From Pleurocapsa sp. MO_226.B13 (GTDB lineage: Bacteria; Cyanobacteriota; Cyanobacteriia; Cyanobacteriales; Xenococcaceae): 20,231 bases of DNA. Positions 13,328-20,231 of the stretch are shown in pieces. Every line of letters starts with the position of its first letter. Within the stretch, counting starts at the first letter, position 1. Below the pieces are notes generated by a model that was not told the origin of the DNA, ran no database searches, and saw nothing but the letters and a program-made list of their open reading frames with translations. The position numbers were made by a program, and so were the translations under genes. The stretch is taken from assembly GCA_030064795.1 (NCBI GenBank), contig JASJEI010000306.1, positions 1 to 20,231 of the forward strand, read 5' to 3'.

Positions 13328-15685
13328 ATGGGAAAAGTAGTCGGCATAGATTTGGGAACAACCAATTCCGTAGTAGCAGTAATGGAGGGTGGTAAGCCCA
13401 TAGTAATTGCCAATTCAGAAGGAATGCGAACTACCCCCTCTGTAGTTGGCTTCAACAAAGATGGAGAGTTGGTAGTAGGACAATTAGCCAGACGGCAAAG
13501 CGTTCTCAACCCAGAGAACACCTTTTACGGTGTCAAGAGATTTATGGGGCGTAAGTATAGTGAACTACAGCCAGAGTCCAAACGAGTCCCCTACACTATT
13601 AAAAGGGATGAATTGGGGAATATCAAAATTCGCTGTCCCAAGCTGAAGAAAGAATTCGCGCCCGAAGAAGTATCCGCAATGATTTTGCGCAAGCTCGCCG
13701 AAGAAGCAGAGCGTTATTTAGGGGAAGCAATTACGGGGGCAGTAATTACCGTACCAGCATATTTTAATGATTCTCAACGTCAGGCTACCAGAGATGCAGG
13801 CAGAATTGCGGGGTTGGATGTCTTGCGAATTATCAACGAACCCACCGCAGCAGCCTTGGCATATGGTTTAGATCGACGACGCGCTCAAACGATCGTGGTG
13901 TTTGACCTGGGGGGAGGTACGTTTGATGTTTCGATCCTCGATATTGGTGAAGGAGTATTTGAAGTTAGGGCAACCAGTGGGGATACCCAACTAGGAGGTA
14001 ATGACTTCGATCGCCGGATCGTTAATTGGCTGGCCGATGAATTTCTAGAACAAGAAGGAATTGACTTAAGGAAAAGCGATCGCCAAGCCTTACAAAGATT
14101 AACCGAAGCAGCAGAAAAAGCTAAAATTGAGCTATCAAAACTATCAGTAACTGAAATCAATCTACCCTTTATTACTGCTGATGAAAATGGCCCCAAACAT
14201 ATTGAAATAAAACTCAATCGGGCAAAATTTGAAGAACTCTGTGGCGATTTGGTTAGCCGTCTGCGCCGTCCCCTCAAGCGAGCGATCTCTGATGCTGGCA
14301 TCAGTCCCATGGATATTGACGAGGTAGTCCTGGTAGGCGGTTCGTCTCGAATTCCGATGGTACAGGATCTCGTCCGTAGTTATATCGATCTCGAACCCAA
14401 TCAAAATGTCAATCCCGATGAAGTGGTGGCAATTGGCGCAGCTATCCAGTCGGGGATCATGACGAATGAAGTCCAAGACGTTCTGCTTTTGGATGTGACT
14501 CCTCTATCTTTGGGTTTAGAAACTATTGGCGGAGTGATGAAAAAACTACTACCCCGCAATACTACCATTCCCGTGCGTCGTTCTGATATCTTTTCGACGG
14601 GGGAGAATAATCAAACAGTAGTCGAGATTCACGCTCTTCAGGGCGAGAGGGAAATGGCAAGCGATAATAAATCTTTGGGTAGATTTAAACTTACGGGAAT
14701 ACCTCCCGCCCCCAGAGGTGTACCCCAAATTCAGGTATCCTTTGATATTGATGCCAACGGGATCCTGCAAGTCACTGCTAGGGATAAGACTACAGGCAGA
14801 GAACAGGGAATTACTGTATCGGGTGCTTCTACGTTGAGCGATTCGGAAATCAACCGCATGATCTCAGAAGCCGAAAAATTTGCCGAAGAAGACCGCGCCC
14901 GTCGAGAAAGAGTCGAAAAGCGCAATCGGGCAAAAGCTTTAACCGATCAGGCACAGCGCAAACTCAAGGAAGTAACCTTAGATTTTGGCAGTCAGTTTGC
15001 CAGTTACTATCGCCGTCGGATCGATGTACTCTGCGAAGAAATCTTAAAAAGCCTCGAACAAGATGACGAACGTAACCTAGATAGGGCAGAGGCAGACCTA
15101 CAAGATACTCTGTACGAACTCAACCGAGAAATTAAACTGCAATATGACGATGTAGAAGACGATGATTTCTTAGGGGCGATTAAAAAAACCTTCCTGGGAG
15201 ACGACGACGATCGCTTTATGGACGAAGATTATTCCTACGATCCTCGTCAGACCGACTATTATGGCGGTAATCGCGACCCCTATGGTTATCCCCCTGAAAG
15301 AAGCGCGACCCGCCCCAGTACGGGATATGACGATTATAGTGGCGGTTATCGCAATGAACCTCGCCGTCCTAGTTACAATGATGATTGGGATGACGACGGC
15401 TATGGTAATCCACCCCGCCAACCCCGTCGTCCTGCTGCGGGATATGATAACTACGAAGACCGCGATCGAGGCTATGGTAATCCACCCCGTCGCCCTGGTT
15501 ATGATGACCCCTATGGTAACTCAGATATCTATCCACCCAGAAGAGAGCCTCCCAGAAGCCGTGGTAATTCTCGCAACGAGCGAGTAGATAACTATCCACC
15601 CCAAGACCGCTACAATGGTCGAAATACCTCGCGCAATGTCCCTTACGAAAACGACTGGGATGATGACGATGACGAATGGTTCTAA
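13328..15685 (+). CDS. dnaK: Hsp70 chaperone DnaK, cyanobacterial DnaK3 type
   Basis: This is an ATP-dependent Hsp70 chaperone. The nucleotide-binding domain shows GIDLGTTNS (6-14), [13 protein letters not shown] (168-180), [13 protein letters not shown] (190-202) and [11 protein letters not shown] (333-343). The interdomain linker [15 protein letters not shown] follows at 384-398, and then the peptide-binding domain. At 785 residues it is about 150 longer than a standard DnaK. From about residue 604 a tail rich in Asp, Tyr, Gly, Pro and Arg replaces the usual short C-terminus, includes two exact copies of the 20-base repeat at 15398 and 15470, and ends DDDDDEWF. A long tail and an adjacent dnaJ without zinc finger are known for cyanobacterial DnaK3, an essential membrane-associated form. 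The canonical EEVD-like end is absent. Confidence 0.96.
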   Translation: MGKVVGIDLGTTNSVVAVMEGGKPIVIANSEGMRTTPSVVGFNKDGELVVGQLARRQSVLNPENTFYGVKRFMGRKYSELQPESKRVPYTIKRDELGNIKIRCPKLKKEFAPEEVSAMILRKLAEEAERYLGEAITGAVITVPAYFNDSQRQATRDAGRIAGLDVLRIINEPTAAALAYGLDRRRAQTIVVFDLGGGTFDVSILDIGEGVFEVRATSGDTQLGGNDFDRRIVNWLADEFLEQEGIDLRKSDRQALQRLTEAAEKAKIELSKLSVTEINLPFITADENGPKHIEIKLNRAKFEELCGDLVSRLRRPLKRAISDAGISPMDIDEVVLVGGSSRIPMVQDLVRSYIDLEPNQNVNPDEVVAIGAAIQSGIMTNEVQDVLLLDVTPLSLGLETIGGVMKKLLPRNTTIPVRRSDIFSTGENNQTVVEIHALQGEREMASDNKSLGRFKLTGIPPAPRGVPQIQVSFDIDANGILQVTARDKTTGREQGITVSGASTLSDSEINRMISEAEKFAEEDRARRERVEKRNRAKALTDQAQRKLKEVTLDFGSQFASYYRRRIDVLCEEILKSLEQDDERNLDRAEADLQDTLYELNREIKLQYDDVEDDDFLGAIKKTFLGDDDDRFMDEDYSYDPRQTDYYGGNRDPYGYPPERSATRPSTGYDDYSGGYRNEPRRPSYNDDWDDDGYGNPPRQPRRPAAGYDNYEDRDRGYGNPPRRPGYDDPYGNSDIYPPRREPPRSRGNSRNERVDNYPPQDRYNGRNTSRNVPYENDWDDDDDEWF
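15398..15489 (+). repeat. Direct repeat within the DnaK tail coding region
   Basis: GGCTATGGTAATCCACCCCG occurs at 15398-15417 and again at 15470-15489, exactly 72 bases (24 codons) apart. Both copies encode GYGNPPR. This indicates in-frame duplication within the low-complexity tail. Confidence 0.85.
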
Positions 15686-15739
15686 TTGAAGTAGCAAGCA
15701 GCAACTAAAGACTAACAATTAACAACTAATAACTGAGAT

Positions 15740-16621
15740 ATGCCACAAGTGCGTGACTATTATGAAATGCTGGGCGTGAGCAAAAATGCCTCTAGTAATG
15801 AAATCAAAAGAGCTTACCGCACATTAGCTATTAAATACCACCCCGATCGCAATTTGGGAAACAAAGCTGCTGAGGAGAAGTTCAAAGACATTAATGAAGC
15901 CTATGAAGTACTCTCAGACCAAACTAGACGGGTTCAATACGACCAGTCTCTCAAACCGAAAAACTTTATTGGTAACTTTGGACGTAATAACGGTCGCGGG
16001 GTCACAAGACCGAATCCAGCTAATCGTCCCCGCCCTGCTAGTAGAGTGCCGATCGATGATTTTCGTCCAGGTACGACCAAAAGACCTAGAGTAGTCTCGC
16101 AACGCAGAGATATTGAAGCTAAATTGACACTCGGTTTGGATGAGGCATATCGAGGAGGGAAAAGAAAAATTCGCTTAGAAGACGGTAGATCTTTGGAAGT
16201 AGAAATGCCTGCGGGAATGTTTAACGGGCAACGTATCCGTCTTAAAGGACAGGGGATAGAAGGGGGCGATTTGTATCTTAAAATCGCTGTCGCCCGCCAT
16301 CCCTTCTTCGAGATTCAGGGCGGGAATATCTACTGTCAGATTCCCGTAACTCCGACAGAAGCAATTTTAGGTAGCGCGATCGAAGTTCCCACCATTGATG
16401 GTTTGGTTAAAGTTACCGTACCCAATGGAGTGCGATCGGGTCAAAGGTTGCGCTTGGCTAATAAAGGCTATTTTGACAAATCAGGCAAGAGGGGCGATCA
16501 GCTAGTCGAAATTCAAATTGTTACCCCCAAAGAAATTAGTCCAGAAGAAAAAGAACTATATTTAAAGTTAAAGGAGTTAGAACAGTTTAATCCCCGTCAA
16601 AATATTATTAAAAGCTTGTAG
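15740..16621 (+). CDS. dnaJ: J-domain co-chaperone DnaJ without zinc finger (DnaJ3 type)
   Basis: This Hsp40 co-chaperone stimulates the ATPase of the neighbouring DnaK. The J-domain spans residues 1-70 with the essential HPD at 33-35 (KYHPDRN). A basic, Pro/Arg/Asn-rich linker follows (about 78-120), then the two C-terminal substrate-binding domains beginning [21 protein letters not shown]. The CxxCxGxG repeats of type I DnaJ are absent, so it is a type II-like protein. At 293 residues it is close to the DnaJ3 proteins found next to dnaK3 in cyanobacteria. It starts 54 bases after dnaK and is probably cotranscribed with it. Confidence 0.94.
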   Translation: MPQVRDYYEMLGVSKNASSNEIKRAYRTLAIKYHPDRNLGNKAAEEKFKDINEAYEVLSDQTRRVQYDQSLKPKNFIGNFGRNNGRGVTRPNPANRPRPASRVPIDDFRPGTTKRPRVVSQRRDIEAKLTLGLDEAYRGGKRKIRLEDGRSLEVEMPAGMFNGQRIRLKGQGIEGGDLYLKIAVARHPFFEIQGGNIYCQIPVTPTEAILGSAIEVPTIDGLVKVTVPNGVRSGQRLRLANKGYFDKSGKRGDQLVEIQIVTPKEISPEEKELYLKLKELEQFNPRQNIIKSL

Positions 16622-16819
16622 GTCTGGTTGCTGTAATTTTTTGTCAATTTTAGACCGTTGGTTATTGGCGACCAAAAAAGCTTTAGGGAATTTTGTATTT
16701 AAATATACCAAAATCTACCAAAGGACTCTAGACTATACCTTTAGCTTTTGTTCACAGAAAATCTCATCAATAACAATTATCATAAAAAATAAGAAAAATT
16801 TGCTGCAATCATTAATTAA

Positions 16820-17917
16820 ATGAACGTTGAACTGGCAGAAACTGCCAAGGTAAATACGACACTATTGTTGGTATTAGTGTTTTTTGCGAGTATAAGTGCT
16901 TTATTCGGTCTGGTTTTCTTAATTAAGTTCATTAATGCTCAAACAGAACGGTTATTATCGCCTCAAGCTAAAGAAGTTTATCAAAAAATAATTCAACCCG
17001 ATCGCAACTGGTTAGTAATACTGGTCGTTTTATCGATAATCGATCTGATCTTTTTGGGTTTACCAACACCTAGCTGGCTGGCATTGTTAGAAATAGCTCT
17101 CAGTTTGGCGATCGCCGCTATTTTTATCTCTCTCGGTTTTCGTTTGTTTAATCGGTTATTTGACAATTATTTGTTGGATGTCGCTTTGCAGAGGGGACGC
17201 AAACTGACAGGTGAATTTTTGATTTTAGGTAAGTTTGTCGCTAATAGTGTAATTGTCATTATTGTCGTCATATTATTTGCTCAGACTCACCAAATCAACA
17301 TTTTTGGCTTGGTTGCCAGTTTGGGAATTGGCGGATTAGCGGTGGCGTTTGCTTCCCAAAAACTCTTAGAACAGGTACTGGCGGGAATTGTACTGTATCT
17401 AGATCGACCTTTTGTAGTTGATGACTATATTCATTTAGCTGATGGAACTTTTGGTAGGGTAGAATCTATCGGCTGGCGTTCTACTAAAGTGAGAACTTCA
17501 GGTAAAGGTAGTTTGGTCGTTATTCCCAATAGCGTACTCACTCAGGTGAATATTGAGAATTTAACGGGAGCTAAAAAAGTTATATCTTTAATCTATCTCA
17601 CTTTTTATCGGGCGATGCCTGATGAAGAAAAAGCTTTGATTCGTCAAGTAATTTTGGATAGTACTCAAGATATTTTTGGCATCGATCCGCGCAATACGGA
17701 AGTGATCTTTAAAAATCTTCTGGGGGATAACCAGCAAAGCATCACCCAAGCCCAGGTAAACTTTTTTATCCTAGGTTCGGGAGAGGTTTCCATGGATTTG
17801 CGTCGTCAACTACTTGATGTCGCCAATCATAGTATTACCAAGCAACTAAAAGAATACGGCATTGCTTTTGATCTTGAGGAAAGAACTATTAATGTCGATT
17901 CTCCGATCACAATTTAA
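16820..17917 (+). CDS. MscS-family mechanosensitive channel (first of a tandem pair)
   Basis: This small-conductance mechanosensitive channel homologue has 365 residues. An N-terminal transmembrane segment (about 14-41) and further hydrophobic helices precede the conserved pore-lining helix FGLVASLGIGGLAVAFASQKLLEQVLAGIVLYLDRPF, with its Gly/Ala packing pattern. The beta domain follows (VDDYIHLADGTFGRVESIGWRSTKVRT, LVVIPNS), then a C-terminal alpha/beta domain ending INVDSPITI. Such channels release solutes under hypo-osmotic shock. The ATG is at 16820; no strong Shine-Dalgarno sequence is visible. A paralog follows after 44 bases, pointing to local duplication and a shared transcript. Confidence 0.92.
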   Translation: MNVELAETAKVNTTLLLVLVFFASISALFGLVFLIKFINAQTERLLSPQAKEVYQKIIQPDRNWLVILVVLSIIDLIFLGLPTPSWLALLEIALSLAIAAIFISLGFRLFNRLFDNYLLDVALQRGRKLTGEFLILGKFVANSVIVIIVVILFAQTHQINIFGLVASLGIGGLAVAFASQKLLEQVLAGIVLYLDRPFVVDDYIHLADGTFGRVESIGWRSTKVRTSGKGSLVVIPNSVLTQVNIENLTGAKKVISLIYLTFYRAMPDEEKALIRQVILDSTQDIFGIDPRNTEVIFKNLLGDNQQSITQAQVNFFILGSGEVSMDLRRQLLDVANHSITKQLKEYGIAFDLEERTINVDSPITI

Positions 17918-17961
17918 TTAGTCAATACTCATTCAATTTAGATACAAACCAGCAGCCAGAT

Positions 17962-19098
17962 ATGGACATTTGGGCAAACATTAGCGATTGGCTCAATTTT
18001 GATGTCGAAACTAGACGCTTTTTACTAAGACACGCTCTCAATCTAGGGACATTTATCTTTTTCGTCTTTCTTTCCTTACTAGCCGGAAGATACACCACAG
18101 TTTTGGTTAAAGCGATAGTCAAAAAAATCACTCCAGATCAATTCTCGGTTATCTATGACAAATTAATCACTCCCCTAGAAAAGCTGATTAAAATTACAGG
18201 CACTTTTATTTTAATTTCCATTTGCCTCAATTTTATTCGCGAGTATCAGGCAATATACAATATTGCTGAACTTTTCTTAGACTTAGCCATAATTATTAGT
18301 CTTGCTTGGTTAATTTCGCGATTTATACGTCAAATACTTCGGGTTTACGGTATCGATACAATTCGTAAGCTAGGTTTAGAGGTAGACGAAATGCTGCTAG
18401 TTTTTGAGACTCTAGTAAATGCGGTTATTGGTTTTGTGGCGGTAGTAACTTTTGCTCAAAATCAAAACATCAATCTAGTCGGTTTGCTGGCTGGGGTAGG
18501 GATCGGGGGTGCGGCGATCGCTTTTGCTTCCCAAAAAACCATCGAACAGTTAATCGGAACAGTTGTCTTGTACTTAGATCGTCCCTTTATCCCAGGAGAT
18601 TATATTCGCGTCAGTCTCAACCCCCACGCAGAAGAAACTTATGGCAGAATCGAATCGATTGGCTTGCGATCGACTAAACTGAGGACGGTGGCTAAAAGTA
18701 CTCTGGTGATTATTCCTAACTCTATTTTGGCTAATTTAGATATTGAGAATATTACTAGAGGCAAAAAAGTAATGGTCTTGCTTTATCTAGACTTTCTTCG
18801 GGTTTTACAAGAAAGAGAACAGGCTTTAGTCGAACAAGTAGTTAATGAAAGTACCGATGCTTTATTTGGTATCGATCCAGGTAGTACCAAACTCAAACTA
18901 TTCAAGCCAGACGACAAACCAGGTACTCGCGCCAGGGTAACATTTTTTATTCTTGGTTCTTCAGAAAACTCGATTCAACTGCGGAAGCGACTTTTAGAAT
19001 TGGCTAATGAAACCATCTCCAAACAGCTTAATGAATACGCGATCGAATTTGTCATGCAAGAGCCTACTATTTATGTTGAATCTCCTGTAACGATTTAG
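17962..19098 (+). CDS. MscS-family mechanosensitive channel (second of a tandem pair)
   Basis: This 378-residue paralog of the preceding protein has the same order of parts: hydrophobic helices (about 26-48, 80-95, 105-125), the pore helix LVGLLAGVGIGGAAIAFASQKTIEQLIGTVVLYLDRPF, then the beta domain (GDYIRVSLNPHAEETYGRIESIGLRSTKLRT, LVIIPNS). Its C-terminus IYVESPVTI parallels INVDSPITI of its neighbour. The two have diverged clearly in the N-terminal membrane segments, so they may differ in gating or partner. The gene converges on cobM, with 73 bases between the stops and no clear terminator hairpin. Confidence 0.92.
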   Translation: MDIWANISDWLNFDVETRRFLLRHALNLGTFIFFVFLSLLAGRYTTVLVKAIVKKITPDQFSVIYDKLITPLEKLIKITGTFILISICLNFIREYQAIYNIAELFLDLAIIISLAWLISRFIRQILRVYGIDTIRKLGLEVDEMLLVFETLVNAVIGFVAVVTFAQNQNINLVGLLAGVGIGGAAIAFASQKTIEQLIGTVVLYLDRPFIPGDYIRVSLNPHAEETYGRIESIGLRSTKLRTVAKSTLVIIPNSILANLDIENITRGKKVMVLLYLDFLRVLQEREQALVEQVVNESTDALFGIDPGSTKLKLFKPDDKPGTRARVTFFILGSSENSIQLRKRLLELANETISKQLNEYAIEFVMQEPTIYVESPVTI

Positions 19099-19171
19099 TA
19101 CTAGTTTTATTTTAGAAATGAAAACGGTTAACGACACCAATTAGTGCGATCGCTGTTTTTTGGCTCTTCCG

Positions 19172-19951
19172 TTATGGTCTAAATAGGTGAGAATGTTCGG
19201 GATGATAGAGACGCGATCGCGTGGTGACTGCTTTTTGTAGTGCGGGACTAATTAAATACAGGGTAGTCCTAATCAGATTGTTTTCTCTTGTCACCGCAGC
19301 CATTTTTTCGAGGGGGACAACCCAAATCTGTTCGTCTTGCCAACCGACACGATAGCAAACTGCTACGGGGGTATCTTGGGGGTAATGCTGTAATAATTTA
19401 TCCTGAGCCGTTTCGATATGGCGGGCAGCTAAATAGAGACATAAACTAGCTTGATGGGCAGCTAGGGAAGATAATTCTTCAGCTTCGGGGACGGAAGAGG
19501 CTTTACCGCTAATTCTGGTTAAGATAATCGTCTGGACTAGTTCTGGGACAGTTAATTCGGTGCTGAGTTGGGCAGCAGCAGCCTGAAAAGCACTGATACC
19601 AGGTATCAGTTCAAAAGGGATATTGGCTTGGGCAAAGGCTTGCATTTGTTCGCCGATCGCACTATACAAAGTTAGATCGCCAGAATGAAGACGCACTACC
19701 GATTTATTTTCTCTTACTCTTTTAATAGCTAGGGGAATAATTTCCTCTAGGGTTTTATTGCCAGTGGGGACTAATTCCGCATCCTCTCGCACATCCTCTA
19801 GGATTTGTTTGGGGACTAAAGAGTCAGCATAGAGAATCACGTCTGCTTGAGTGAGAATTTTATAGGCTTTGAGGGTTAATAATTCGGGATCTCCTGGCCC
19901 TGCACCAATAATATATACGGCAGGTTTGAGTGAAGATTGAGTTGATTTCAT
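19172..19951 (-). CDS. cobM: Precorrin-4 C11-methyltransferase CobM
   Basis: This S-adenosylmethionine-dependent enzyme of corrin (vitamin B12) biosynthesis methylates C-11 of precorrin-4. Tetrapyrrole methylase features are VYIIGAGPGDPELLTLKAYKILTQADVILYADSLV (12-46), with the GAGPGDP loop, then VVRLHSGDLTLYSAIGEQ (85-102) and PFELIPGISAFQAAAAQL (112-129). The YADSLV and SGDLTLYSA words are typical of CobM/CbiF rather than of the C-2 or C-17 methylases. At 259 residues it is full length. It starts only 8 bases after the lgt stop, so the two are likely cotranscribed. Confidence 0.95.
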   Translation of the reverse strand: MKSTQSSLKPAVYIIGAGPGDPELLTLKAYKILTQADVILYADSLVPKQILEDVREDAELVPTGNKTLEEIIPLAIKRVRENKSVVRLHSGDLTLYSAIGEQMQAFAQANIPFELIPGISAFQAAAAQLSTELTVPELVQTIILTRISGKASSVPEAEELSSLAAHQASLCLYLAARHIETAQDKLLQHYPQDTPVAVCYRVGWQDEQIWVVPLEKMAAVTRENNLIRTTLYLISPALQKAVTTRSRLYHPEHSHLFRP

Positions 19952-19959
19952 TAATTTTG

Positions 19960-20231
19960 TTACTTAGTGATGGTTCGTTGCCGATCTTGAGGAGAGACGA
20001 CATCAGGTAGGGGACGTTTTAAGAGATAAAGCCAAGCTAGGATTAAAAGACCTAAAGCGATCGCGACTAGGCTAACTACCTGAGCAATTTTTAAGGGGCC
20101 TAACATTAAACTATCAGTACGTAACCATTCAATCCAAACTCGACCTAAACTGTAGCCGATTAAATATACTGCTGCGATCGTTCCTGTTTTCAGACGATGG
20201 CGATTTTTTAGACCCCAGAAGAATAGGGATA
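19960..20231 (-). CDS. lgt: Prolipoprotein diacylglyceryl transferase Lgt, C-terminal part (runs off window)
   Basis: The minus-strand frame from 20229 down to the TAA at 19960 encodes the last 89 residues of Lgt. The diagnostic segment is [27 protein letters not shown], which matches the conserved GRFWIEGLRTDSL-type region, followed by a final hydrophobic helix and a polar tail ([19 protein letters not shown]). Lgt transfers diacylglycerol to the cysteine of prolipoproteins at the inner membrane. The N-terminal two thirds lie beyond the window end, so its integrity cannot be judged. Confidence 0.9.
   Translation of the reverse strand, partial: SLFFWGLKNRHRLKTGTIAAVYLIGYSLGRVWIEWLRTDSLMLGPLKIAQVVSLVAIALGLLILAWLYLLKRPLPDVVSPQDRQRTITK

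Noticed and set aside
13309..15718. Many open frames antisense to or out of frame with dnaK, including several over 100 residues
   Set aside because: They are shadows of the strongly conserved dnaK coding sequence; their composition (repeated Ile/Ser/Arg or His/Arg) follows from its codons and tail repeats.
16641..16823. Small 60-residue open frame between dnaJ and the first MscS gene
   Set aside because: It begins with TTG, has no ribosome-binding site, shows low-complexity Lys/Ile-rich composition and resembles no family; it is probably chance in AT-rich DNA.
19099..19171. Terminator between the second MscS gene and cobM (GCGATCGC followed by a T-run)
   Set aside because: The only stem would be the 8-base HIP1 palindrome, which has no room for a loop; HIP1 is scattered throughout the window.

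Overview
The window looks like a cyanobacterial chromosome segment. The HIP1 octamer GCGATCGC recurs throughout (for example near 331, 3025, 8920, 12613, 17109 and 18514), base composition is AT-rich, intergenic spacers carry short tandem repeats and palindromes, and the dnaK/dnaJ pair has the cyanobacterial DnaK3 layout. No species can be named from the sequence alone; a unicellular or baeocyte-forming lineage is only a guess.

Region 1 (about 265-11246, mostly minus strand) is a phosphonate uptake and carbon-phosphorus lyase locus. In transcription order it reads phnG, a GNAT acetyltransferase, phnH, phnI, a small cupin, a FosA-like VOC protein, phnJ, phnK, phnL, phnC, phnD, phnE and a broken phnM. 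Two plus-strand genes interrupt it: a Uma2-family gene between phnK and phnL, and an HD-domain gene resembling the oxygenase PhnZ between phnL and phnC. The transporter (PhnCDE) would import phosphonates. PhnGHI with PhnJ, PhnK and PhnL form the C-P lyase machinery and look intact. PhnM, which the pathway needs, has lost its middle and its C-terminus, and no phnN or phnP is present here. The pathway is therefore incomplete as encoded in this window.

Region 2 (11247-12899) holds a 360-base divergent intergenic region with a sequence resembling part of a glycine-riboswitch aptamer facing phnG, then a plus-strand polysaccharide (Wzx/MOP-type) flippase gene.

Region 3 (12900-19098, plus strand) holds a 428-base gene-free leader, dnaK (DnaK3 type with a long Asp/Tyr/Pro/Arg-rich tail), dnaJ (no zinc finger), and two tandem MscS-type channel paralogs.

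Region 4 (19172-20231, minus strand) holds cobM (precorrin-4 C11-methyltransferase) preceded at 8 bases by the C-terminal part of lgt, which runs off the window edge.

The main points of interest are the decayed phnM next to intact lyase genes, the accessory proteins in the phn locus (FosA-like protein with changed catalytic positions, cupin, PhnZ-like HD protein), a 26-base palindromic repeat carried in frame inside phnH, and the aptamer-like leader.
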